64,000 nucleotides of DNA from the NCBI GenBank assembly GCA_963575745.1, contig CAUYUJ010005669.1, forward strand, positions 1,083,628 to 1,147,627, in the 5' to 3' direction. This stretch comes from Prorocentrum cordatum. Taxonomy: Eukaryota > Sar > Dinophyceae > Prorocentrales > Prorocentraceae. The notes beneath the pieces are model-generated. The model saw only the letters and a program-made list of their open reading frames with translations. It was not told where the DNA came from and made no database searches. Of the stretch, positions 54,845 to 64,000 are shown in pieces. Positions within the stretch are counted from its first letter, which is position 1, and each line of letters begins with the position of its first letter. Made by a program: the position numbers and the translations under genes.

Positions 54845-55175
54845 ATGGAGATGGCGCCCAACTGCGGTAGTTTCGGGGAAGCGCGCGAGTGCTTCGACAC
54901 GCTGGCGAGTGACCATAACGGGGGAGCGGCGAATAGCAGCATGGCTGTGTGGACGCAGCGCCAGGCGCGATCTGAAGGCGACCTTGATACGACGGGAGAG
55001 GTTAGAGAGGCTTCAATGGCGCGTTGTATAGTGCAAGCTCCCTTGCATGGAGCGACGCGCTTGGTCCCAACTGGGGGGGCGCGATGGCACGCGTAGCGAA
55101 GATCCGCCACCGTGTCTTCAGCACGTTGTGGAATGCCCCAAAGCTCATGCAGCCCTGAGAGGCAGGGGGCTGCAA
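54845..55175 (+). pseudogene. Possible tail of a reverse-transcriptase-like ORF
   Basis: The frame from 54845 reads MEMAPNCGSFGEARECFDTL, MAVWTQRQARSEGDLDTTGE, MARCIVQAPLHGATRLVPTG. After a shift in the G7 run (55073-55079) it becomes RSEDPPPCLQHVVECPKAHA. A C-x(3)-H-x(3)-C arrangement near the end is reminiscent of non-LTR retroelement C-termini. Short and without confirming motifs, so tentative. Confidence 0.25.
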
Positions 55176-55569
55176 GGTTCTTAAAGGCCTGGACCCTTGG
55201 TTCCCCAAGCGCTCTCGCGCGCTCTCGCGCGGGCCTGGGGCGTGTCGCGCGGGCCCCTGGGACACCGCGTAGGCCCAAAGACAAGCCAAGAGGGCCCTCA
55301 GAGACTCCCATGACGGTGGAAAGAGTGCACCGAGTCGTCGAACGATCGGTCGAAGACGCCCAAAATGGCCTCTAGACGGCACAATATGCCCCACAGACGC
55401 CCCAATAGGCCTTCAAGACAGCTTCTGAGAGGGCCCCAAGAGACAACAATCATTGATGCTTGGTAAATGCTCAAAAAAACTCTTCGCTTTTGGGAGCCTT
55501 GGTGTGGGGAAATTGTTACGTCAATGTGAGCTCGTCGGAACCATGATAACTTGGCGACACGGCCGGTCG
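55176..55569. other. Intergenic, no supported gene
   Basis: Contains GCGCTCTCGCGCGCTCTCGC and GC-rich spacer; minus-strand frames are open but of simple composition. Confidence 0.4.
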
Positions 55570-57020
55570 GTCGGAGTAAGCAGAGAAGACGGGGGCACGG
55601 GGGGCAACGGTCGGGCACGGAGGGGGGAGGGAAGGGGGGGGCAAGATCGGTCGGTCGGATTTGAACAGAGGGGGGGGGCACGGGGGGAGCAGGAAAAAAC
55701 ACGGGGCAATCGAGCAGGGGGGGGGGCACGGTCGGCTGGGAAAAAAAAAAGGGTGGCCAAGGAAAAAATGGGGGGGGGCACGGGGGGCACGATCGGGCAG
55801 AGGGGGGGGGGGCACGGTCGGTCGGTCGGTCGGAAGAAGCAGAAGGGGGGCCATGGAGGAAAGGGGGCGAAACGCGGGGGGGCACTGTCGGGCAAAAGGG
55901 GGCGGGTACGGCCGGTCGGTCTGAATAAATGCAGGGGGTGGGCCCAGGGAAAGGGGGGGTGCGGTCGGGCAGAAAGGGGCCACGGTCGATCGGTCGGAAT
56001 GAACGAAAGGGGCGGAGGGGGGGGGCACGGAGGGGAAGAGAGGGGCACGGGGGTGCACGGTCGGGAAAGGCAGGAGGGGCACGGTCGGTCGGGCGCGGAA
56101 TAACTCGAAGAGGGGGGCACGGGAAGGGGGGGCATGGGGGGGCAACGGTCAAGAGGGGGGGGGCACGGTCGGTCGGCTGGAAAAAAACAAACGGCGGCAC
56201 AAGGGGGGGGGGGGCGCACGGGGGGCCGCGACGCGCTGGGGCGCACGGTTCGGGTCGGTCGAACGAACACGGGGGGCCGGGGTCGGCAGGTTCGGTCCGG
56301 TCGGTCGGTCGGACTGAGCAGAGGGCGGGGGCACGGTCGGGCAGGGGCACGGGGGCGCGATCGGAAGGGGGGGGGGCACGGTCGGTCGGTCGGGATAAAA
56401 AAAAAGAGGCACAGGGGGGAAAGGAAGGGACACGGAAGGCCACGGTCGAAGGGGAGAGGGGCACGGTCGGTCGGTCGGAACGGTCGGAAATAAGCAGACG
56501 GAGGGGCACGGAGAAAAGGGGGGCGGAAAGCAACGGTCTGGGCAGAGGGGGGGGGAGGGCACGGTCGGTCGGTCGGAACAAGCAGAGGGGGGGCACACAG
56601 AAAATGGTGGAAGACACGGGGCGCCACGGTCCGGCAAGGGGGGGGCACGGTCGACCGGCTGGATTATGCAGAGGGCGGGGGTCGCAGGGGCACGGTCGGT
56701 CGGCCGGAATGAGCAGACGGGCGGCGCAAAGGGGGGGGCGGGGGGCCAAGGTCGGGCAGGGGGAACGGGCATGGTCGGCCAAGGTCGGGCACGGGAGGAT
56801 GGGGGGGGAAACGCCGGACGGGGGGGCACGGTCGGGCAAGGAAGGGGGGGTCACGGTCGGTCGGGAGGCCAGGGCCCAGCAGGGGGCGGGCACGGCCGGC
56901 CGGTCGGAATAATCAGAAGATGGGAATGCACGGGGGGGAAAATGGGGGGGCGCACGGGGTGCCACTGTCGGGCGGGAGGGGGGGGGGGGGGGGCACGGCC
57001 GGCTGGTCGGAAAAACAAAG
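55570..57020. repeat. CGGTCGGTCGG / GGGGGGCAC degenerate array
   Basis: About twenty diverged units of the type GGGGGCACGGTCGGTCGGTC followed by GGAATAAGCAGA-like words, with variable G runs and 60-100-bp spacing. Open frames reading PTDRAPP on the minus strand are artefacts. Confidence 0.85.
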
Positions 57021-57245
57021 GAGGAGCACGCGGGGGACAGGGGGGGGCCAGCACACATCTTGGCACACCTCCACGCATCCCTGCACCCCCAGCGCACATC
57101 CGAGCATACGTCGACACGTCTCAGCACCCAGAGGGTCGTGGCCCTCATGTCATAGGCACGGTACCCCTGAGTTGCCATGTACCCATGATTTATGTAATGT
57201 GGGCAAAACTTACATCGAATTACAGGTCCGCATGTCATGGGTATC

Positions 57246-57588
57246 GGACGTTGGGGGGTGAGATCGAAGTGGAACGGAGAGCCCCCCTACCGGGAAATCG
57301 ATTTCGGTTTCGCGTTCGTGCGCGCCGTGCGGGCGAGGCGAAGCTGCGTGGGCGGGCGAGAGAAAGTCTCCTGTGGCTGAGGCGCGGCCGGACCAAATGA
57401 TTCCCTTCCGGGCGGCCGGGGCCCCGCGGCGCCCCGCCAGCGCCCCGCTGGTGCCCCGTGTGGCTGAGGCGCGGCCGGACCAAATGATTCCCTTCCGGGC
57501 GGCCGGGGCCCCGCGGTGCCCCGCCGGTGCCCCGCTGGTGCCCCGCGTGGCTGAGCGCATTGCTGGGCCCCTCCCCCCCCAACCTCCT
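57246..57588 (+). mobile_element. Inverted-termini element, copy b (internal deletion)
   Basis: 343 bp. Head GGACGTTGGGGGGTGAGATC, the ATCGATTTCGGTTTCG block, two GGACCAAATGATTCCCTTCC sub-repeats, then directly the AACCTCC end and TTATCGCCCGCAGGGTGGTC. The CAT and ATCGAT arrays are missing, so this is a deletion derivative. Confidence 0.8.
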
Positions 57589-58000
57589 TATCGCCCGCAG
57601 GGTGGTCGTATAGGTATGCGATCATGTACTAATGTTGTGGGTGCACCATATGTCATGTCGCATCATATGTTGTAGCGTGCACAATATATACATGTACATA
57701 CATGCTAGTATGTTATATCTATTTGCTATATCACAGTATCACATACCGTTTTTTCCAAACATGCCGGGAGCGCGCACGCGCTTCAACCCCGCGCTCTCGG
57801 ACGCGCCGCGTCGCAGCCGACGGAGCGGAGGCGGGGTGGCATAGGGATCGAGGATAGGAAAAATAGAGAAAAGAAAAGGAGAGATCGGCATTTCCGACTC
57901 AGGGTCCAGAGCGTCGACGGGCGCTCCCCCCACGAGCAGCCAGCGCCCGTCCTCGGCCAGAAACTGACCGCGACGCGAGGGGGAGAGTGATCGATATATC
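57589..58000. other. Spacer between element copies b and c
   Basis: AT-richer sequence with TATGTTGTAGCG and TATATAC words, then a CGCCGCGTCGCAGCCGACGG segment. No gene. Confidence 0.4.
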
Positions 58001-59188
58001 GGAGGTGAGGGGGTGAGATCGAAGTGGAACGGAGAGCCCCCTTACCAGGATATCGATTTCGGTTTCGTGTTCGCGCGTGCCGTGCGCGCGGGCGAGGCGA
58101 AGCTGGGCGGGCGAGAGGGAAGTCTCCTGTGGCTGAGGCGCGGCCGGACCAAATGATTCCCTTCCGGGCGGCCGGGGCCCCGCGGCGCCCCGCTGGTGCC
58201 CCGCTGGTGTCCCGTGTGGCTGAGGCGCGGCCGGACCAAATGATTCCCTTCCGGGCGGCCGGGGCCCCGCGGTGCCCCGCCGGTGTCCTGCTGGTGTCCC
58301 GTGTGGCTGAGGCGCGGCCGGTCCAAATGATTCCCTTCCGGGCGGCCGGGGGCCCGCGGTGTCCCGCCGGTGCCCCGTCGGTGTCCCGATTATGGTGATG
58401 ATATTGATGATGATGATGGTGATGATGATGACGATGTTGGTGTTTTGTTTTGATGATCGGTAGTGAGATCGGTAGTGGTATCGATTGTGATATCGATTGT
58501 GAGATCGAATGTCAGATAACTTGTGAGATCGATTGTGGGATCGATTGTGATACCGAATGTGAGATCGATAGTGAGATCGATAAGGAGATCGGCTGTGAGA
58601 CCGAACGGGATATCGATTGTGAGATCGATTGTGATATCGATAGTGAGATCGATAGTGAGACCGAATGTGAGATCGATTGTGGAATATATTCTGAGATCGA
58701 TAGTCAGATCGATTGTGAGATCGATCGATTGAGTTAGTAGTGATGAGACCAGATGTGAGATCGATTGTGAGTTCGGTTGTGATATCGATAGTGAGATCGA
58801 TAGTGAGAGCGATAATGAGATCGAAAGTGGGTTCGATGGAGAGATCGATGGAGAGGCCGAATGCGAGATCGATTGTGAGATCGATTGTGATATCGATAGT
58901 GAGATCGATAGTGAGACCGAATGTGGGATCGATTATGAGATCGATAGTGAGTTTGATAGTGAGATCGATAGTCAGATCGAATGCGAGATCGACTGTGATA
59001 TCGATTGTGAGATCAATAGCGGGACCGAATGTGAAATCGATTGTGGGATCGATTGTGAGATTTGTTGTGAGATCGATAATCAGATCGATTGTAAGATCGA
59101 TCGATTGACATCGATTGCGAGATCGGTAGTGGGTTCGAAAGTGAGATCACACGAGTGCGACGTTGGCCCCTCCCCCCCCCTCACCTCC
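58001..59188 (+). mobile_element. Inverted-termini element, copy c
   Basis: 1,188 bp from GGAGGTGAGG to TCACCTCC. Order: conserved head; three ~88-bp sub-repeats with GCGGCCGGACCAAATGATTC; a short GATGAT stretch; then the 12-bp GTGAGATCGATT array to near 59140; then CGACGTTGGCCCC. Followed by TCATCACCCGAAGGGTGGTC and TATATA. Confidence 0.9.
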
Positions 59189-59235
59189 TCATCACCCGAA
59201 GGGTGGTCTATGCGGTATATATATAAATATATATC

Positions 59236-60481
59236 GGAGGTGAGGGGTTGAGATCGAAGTGGAACGGAGAGCCCCCTTACCAGGATATCGATTTCGGTTT
59301 CGTGTTCGCGCGTGCCGCGCGCGCGGGCGAGGCGAAGCTGCGCGGGCGGGCGAGAGGGAAGTCTCCTGTGGCTGAGGCGCGGCCGGACCAAATGATTCCC
59401 TTCCGGGCGGCCGGGGCCCCGCGGTGCCCCGCCGGTGCCCCGCTGGTGTCCAGTGTGGCTGAGGCGCGGCCGGACCAAATGATTCCCTTCCGGGCGGCCG
59501 GGGCCCCGCGGTGCCCCGCCGGTGTCCTGCTGGTGTCCCGTGTGGCTGAGGCGCGGCCGGACCAAATGATTCCCTTCCGGGCGGCCGGGGGCCCGCGGTG
59601 CCCCGCCGGTGCCCCGTCGGTGCCCCGATTATGGTGATGATATTGACGATGATGATGGTGATGATGATGACGATGTTGATGTTTTGTTTTGATGATCGAT
59701 AGAGAGATCGGTAGTGATATCGATTGTGATATCGATTGTGAGATCGATTGTCAGATCTCTTGTGAGATCGATTGTCAGATCGATTGTGATACCGAATGTG
59801 AGATCGATAGTGAGATCGGTAGTGAGATTGGTTGTGAGACCGAATGGAATATCGATTGTGAGATCGATTGTGATATCGATAGTGAGATCGATAGTGAGAC
59901 CGAATGTGAGATCGATTGTGGAATATATTCTGAGATCGATAGTCAGATCGATTGTGAGATCGATCGATTGAGTTAGTAGTGAGATCACGATCGGTAATTA
60001 GATCGGTAGTGATTTCGATACTGAGATCGGTGATGAGACCGCATGTGAGATCGATTGTGAGTTCGGTTGCGATATCGATAGTGAGATCGATAGTGAGATC
60101 GATGCTGAGATCGAAAGTGAGTTCGATAGAGAGATCGATAGTGAGGCCGAATGCGAGATCGATTGTGAGATCGATTGTGATATCGATAATGAGATCGACT
60201 GTGAGACCGAATGTGAGCTCGATAATGAGATCGATAGTGAGTTTGATAGGGAGATCGCTAGTCCGATCGAATGCGAGATCGATTGTGATATAGATTGTGA
60301 GATCAATAGCGAGACCGAATGTGAGATCGATTGTGGGATCGCCTGTGAGATTGATTGTGAGATCGATAGTCAGATCGATTGTGAGATCCAGCGATTGACA
60401 TCGATTCTGAGATCGGTAGTGAGTTCGATAGTGAGATCACACGAGCGCGACGTTGGCCCCTCCCCCCCCCCCCTCACCTCC
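59236..60481 (+). mobile_element. Inverted-termini element, copy d
   Basis: 1,246 bp, same order as copy c and closely similar through the head and sub-repeats. Followed by TTATCACCCGAAGGGTGGTC and a TATATACATACATACAG run. Copies c, d and e are head-to-tail. Confidence 0.9.
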
Positions 60482-60562
60482 TTATCACCCGAAGGGTGGT
60501 CTATGCGGTATATATATATATACATACATACATACAGATATCTGTACATATAGAAAAAAAAC

Positions 60563-61549
60563 GGAGGTGAGGGGGTGAGATCGAAGTGGAACGGATAGCC
60601 CCCCTACCGGGAAATCGATTTCGGTTTCGTGTTCGTGCGTGCCGTGCGGGCGAGGGGAAGCTGCGTGGGCGGGCGAGAGAAAGTCTCCTGTGGCTGAGGC
60701 GCGGCCGGACCAAATGATTCCCTTCCGGGCGGCCGGGGCCCCGCGGTGCCCCGCCGGTGTCCCGCTGGTGTCCCGTGTGGCTGAGGCGCGGCCGGACCAA
60801 ATGATTCCCTTCCGGGTGGCCGGGGCCCCGCGGTGCCCCGCCGGTGTCCCGCTGGCGCCCCGTGTGGCTGAGGCGCGGCCGGACCAAATGATTCCCTTCC
60901 GGGCGGCCGGGGGCCCGCGGTGCCCCGCCGGTGTCCTGTCGGTGTCCCGTCGGTGTCCCGATGATGATATTGATGATGATGGTGCTGATGATGATGGTGC
61001 TGATGATGATGATGGTGATGATGGTGCCCCGATGATGATGATGATGATGATGATGACTGTGAGATCGATAGTCAGATCGATTGTGGGATCGATCGGTTGA
61101 GATCAATTGTGGGATCGAAATTGAATTCGATAGTGAGATCAATGGTGAGACCGAGTGCGAGATCAATTGTGGGATCGGTTGCGATATCGACAGTGAGACT
61201 GATAGTGAGACCGAATGCGAGATCGATTGTGGGATCGATTGTGATATCGATAGTGAGAACGATAATGAGACCGAATGTGAGATCGATTGTGAGATCGGTA
61301 GTGAGTTTGATCGTGAGATTGATAGTCAGATCGAATGTGAGATCGATTGTGAGATCGATTGTGAGATCAATAGCGAGACCGAATGTGAGATCGATTGTGA
61401 GATCGATTGCGGGATCGATTGCGAGATCGATAGTCAGATGGATTGTGAGATCGACCGATTGAGATGGATTGTGAGATCGGTAGTGAGTTCGATGGTGAGA
61501 TCGATCGAGTGCGACGTTGGCCCCGCCCCCCCCCCCTCCCCTCACCTCC
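60563..61549 (+). mobile_element. Inverted-termini element, copy e
   Basis: 987 bp, same order but a shorter ATCGAT array and a GATGATG block with GGTGCTGATGATG variants. Followed by GTGTCACCCGAAGGGTGGTC and GTATAGGTATGG. Confidence 0.9.
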
Positions 61550-62530
61550 GTGTCACCCGAAGGGTGGTCGTATAGGTATGGTATGCACGCCCTGCAATCT
61601 TAAATCGTCAACTCGATCGCCTTCCGCTGCATGCGCGGATCGAGGGCCGACATCGGGCGGGGGCTTCGGGGCAGGGCGGCGGGCGAGGTCGCTCGAAGAG
61701 CGGAGAAGGGGGCTGCGCCGCGAGCGGCAGGAAAAGGGCTCGAGGGCGGAACGCGTTCGCACGCGCAGGAAGAGCTGGGGGGCAGGGAATGTAAAATCTT
61801 GTTCCGACGATCGCGCGCGCGAGATCCCCGCGCCGTCGCCGTCGCGACGGGCGCGCGCCGCGCCCCTGAGCGCCCTGGAGGCGCCGGGGGGGGGGTGGGG
61901 GGGGGGGGGGCTCGGAATCGCGCTCGGGGTCGGGGGGGGGGGGGGGGGGGGGGGGGGCAAAAGCTGCAGCTGCGAATGCCATGATGCGTTGTTTTCCTCC
62001 GCCCCCTTCATCGCCGACTCTTCCCGCCCCTCGACCCCGGGGGTCTCTGACGCCCAGCGGCTGCGGAGGACGCATCAAGCATTTGTTGCGGGGCATCGCG
62101 TAACAGATAAGATCTTGCATGGAGCTGCACAGCGCATCAACCGAAGCAACGGCGCAGATCGCAGCCCCCCCCCCCCCCCAGTCTCGGAGCGCGACCGCGC
62201 GCGCGTGCGGATGAGGAAAGGCGGTGATATGTGTTTTGGACCCGCGCCATACATGATCATAAGCGTCGCGTTCCCTCGACGCGCTCGTGATGCCCCAGTC
62301 GTTCTCCAGAATGCGGCTTTGGGCGCGCTGGAAATAATTGCGCCGCAACCCTGGCGCTTCGTCCTCGGAGGACACGGGGCGCGGTTCCGAGACCGGGCGC
62401 AGGGGGGGGCTCGAGGGCGACCTGCAGGGGTGGGAACGCAACGAGCGCGGGCAGGCGATGCATGCCTGAAGCGTGGAAATTGCAGTCGGGGGAGACTGGG
62501 GTCGAGGATCCAGGGCAAGGAAGGACTGAT
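61550..62530. other. GC-rich region, no supported gene
   Basis: Two long G tracts (61890-61910 and 61931-61957) and a C tract (62167-62180) interrupt frames that are open on both strands by composition. I cannot support a gene. Confidence 0.4.
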
Positions 62531-62539
62531 GTGTGGATC

Positions 62540-62690
62540 GGGGGCCGAGGGGATGGGGGTCGATGGGGAATCGACGATCGAGGGGGATCGAGGATCGACG
62601 ACGATGAGATCGGGGGCCGAAGAGGTCGCGATCTATAGGAGGCAAGTCGCGAGGATGGAAGAGGACGATCGCGAGAACAAGGAAATGAGG
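62540..62690. repeat. GATCGGGGGCCGA / GATCGAGG short repeats
   Basis: Repeated GGGATCGA, TCGACGATCGAGG and GATCGGGGGCCGA words; palindromic CGATCG cores. Confidence 0.6.
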
Positions 62691-62929
62691 ATCGAGGGCC
62701 CAGAAAGAAAGAGATGACAACCCCCACGCGCCCGCGGGCGCATTTATTTCGCGCGCCATGGATCGACCCGGCACCTCAGCCGCGCTATCGCTCGAGCTGG
62801 CGCGCAGCCCCGAGGAGGAGGAATAGGACCGACGATCGACGGGGATGAGGAAGGAGGGGGAGCAGGAATGAAGAAGGAGGAGCTGCGCCCCAGCCCTCGC
62901 CCCGCTGCATGGGGGCAGGCGGAGGGTCA

Positions 62930-63320
62930 CTCGCAGCGGCGGCCCCCCCGCCCTCGCGGGGCGGCCACGCTGCTTGGGGCGCGGGGGGGGATCGGGGGCG
63001 GCGGCCCCCCCCGCCCTCGAGGGGCGGCTCTGCCGCGTAGGGGGGTCGAGGAGGGGCTCGGAGGCGGCGGGCCCGCCCTCGCGGGGCGGCCTCGCTGCGC
63101 GGGAAGATCGACGAGGACGAGCGCGGAGGCGAGGATCGATGAGGAGGAGCTCGGAGGCGGCGGCCGCCCCCGCCCTCGCGGAGCGGCCCTGCCGCGCACG
63201 AGGCGGCTGCCCCCCCCGCCCGCGCGGGGCGGCCTTGCCGCGCGCGTGCGAGGATCGAGGAAGGGGGGGGGGGGCTCGCGGGCGGCGGCCCCCCCAGCCC
63301 TTGCGGGGCGGCCGACGCGC
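62930..63320. repeat. ~60-bp GGCGGCCCCCCCGCCCTCGC minisatellite
   Basis: Units with GGGCGGCGGCCCCC, CGCCCTCGCGGGGCGGCC and CTGCCGCGC recur near 62935, 62998, 63068, 63160, 63215 and 63285. Self-complementary CGCCCTCGCGGGGCGG makes hairpins likely. Confidence 0.75.
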
Positions 63321-63521
63321 CGCGCGCGGCGCCGACCCCAGCGACGCAAGGGATGACGACTGGAAGGGGGGGCGAGGGGTGGCGAGTTGTCCTCCAAGAT
63401 CTTGGGGGCCGCTTGATCTTGTCGTGGGCGATAAAATCAGACGGCCTTGCAGTTCGATCGGCTCGCCCTCCCATTCGCGCGTTGTCATCGAAAGCCTTGA
63501 CCTTCCCGATTCTTGCCCGTC

Positions 63522-63546
63522 GGGGGGGGGGGGGGGGGGGGGGGGG
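63522..63546. repeat. G homopolymer tract
   Basis: About 25 G, followed by AT-rich TATATAC and ACATATATAC sequence to 63715. Confidence 0.95.
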
Positions 63547-63717
63547 CAAATTATATAGTATAATATGTGTGTATACAGACACATCTACATTATATATACA
63601 ACATGTATACCTACAAATACATATATACCTATATTATACCTACTGCACATACACACATACACCCCGGAAGACGGAATGTATATATGTATATTGCATATTA
63701 AATACACATTTTAATAT

Positions 63718-64000
63718 ACCTTAACGACCACCCTCGCGAGCGGAGGAGGTTGCGGGGGGGGGGGGGGGGGGGCATGCACGACAACTGTGATGAACGTGGT
63801 GCTGTTGGGCGATGATGGTGTGGATGACGTGGCAGATTTTGTTTTGTTCCTTCGCTTGGGCGACTTGCGTGACCATGATGAGCAACCATGATGAGCGACC
63901 ATGATGAGCAACCGGCGGGGCAATGATGAGCAACCGTGATGAGCAACCGGCGGGACAATGATGCGCAACCATGATGAGCAACCATGATGAGCAGACGGCG
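63718..64000 (-). mobile_element. Inverted-termini element, copy f (runs off the window)
   Basis: TTAACGACCACCCTCGCGAGCGGAGGAGGTTGCGGGG corresponds, in reverse orientation, to the CCTCC end plus the GGGTGGTCGTATAGGTAT flank of the other copies. It is followed by a G run and, from 63880, a CATGATGAGCAACC minisatellite continuing past the window end. Internal content differs from copies a-e. Confidence 0.5.

Noticed and set aside
55298-57238. 646-codon minus-strand frame with PTDRAPP repeats
   Set aside because: Direct translation of the CGGTCGG/GGGGGG array.
58001-61549. CRISPR array or tandem gene cluster
   Set aside because: Units are long compound elements with internal minisatellites and no unique spacers of constant length.
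61608-63584. Very long minus-strand frame of more than 600 codons
   Set aside because: Dominated by Pro, Arg, Ser and Ala from G/C tracts and a minisatellite, with no domain or codon-position signal visible.

Overview
This window looks like nuclear DNA of a dinoflagellate (core or Symbiodiniales/Prorocentrales-like). The direct signs are a decayed copy of the dinoflagellate trans-spliced leader upstream of one gene, proteins carrying the KKPAA/MKRPAA/RRPAA low-complexity motifs common in dinoflagellate proteomes, very high GC, an extraordinary load of simple repeats and minisatellites, and coding remnants that mostly belong to expanded, transposon-like families. I cannot assign a species. No rRNA, CRISPR array, bacterial operon or phage is present. 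The assembly has one 100-N gap (13603-13702), and many coding frames break at homopolymers, so several genes are probably intact in the organism but frameshifted here.

Layout. 1-1.2 kb is G-rich, (GA)n and CT-rich filler. 1.8-13.4 kb carries only plus-strand coding: a retroposed-looking gene with a relict spliced leader (1895-3344), a polyQ/lysine-rich coiled-coil gene (4684-5887) flanked by 11-bp minisatellites, a Cys-rich transposase-like gene (7124-9169) and a partial C5-DNA-methyltransferase-like domain without its catalytic cysteine (12497-13366). From 14.2 to 43.0 kb all recognisable coding is on the minus strand: a second, divergent member of the transposase-like family (14233-15043), a relative of the coiled-coil gene (16459-17896), a KKPAA gene with a five-residue repeat (20225-21407), a CxxC plus coiled-coil gene (23596-24596), decayed coding remnants (29.6-31.4 kb), and a dense run of short abutting reading frames (34400-43015) that includes a RING-like domain and is split by a 1.5-kb fold-back element (39225-40759).

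43.0-46.2 kb has no gene. It holds degenerate telomere-like C-rich repeats, a 540-bp (CA)n tract and a 269-bp satellite. Beyond it the weak coding signals return to the plus strand (a retroelement tail at 46.3-47.0 kb, possibly another at 54.8-55.2 kb). Coding therefore changes strand twice: convergently near 13.4-14.2 kb and divergently across 43.0-46.2 kb, as expected for unidirectional dinoflagellate gene blocks.

47-64 kb is almost entirely repeats: 9-bp, 6-bp and 73-bp tandem arrays, a CGGTCGG-rich array, and five full or deleted copies plus one truncated copy of a non-coding element bounded by GGAGGTGAGGGG inverted termini. That element carries its own internal arrays, including a 12-bp ATCGAT repeat. 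The strongest leads are this element family, the strand-switch region, the fold-back element, the crowded minus-strand frames with several in-frame TGA codons, and the cysteine-less methyltransferase domain.
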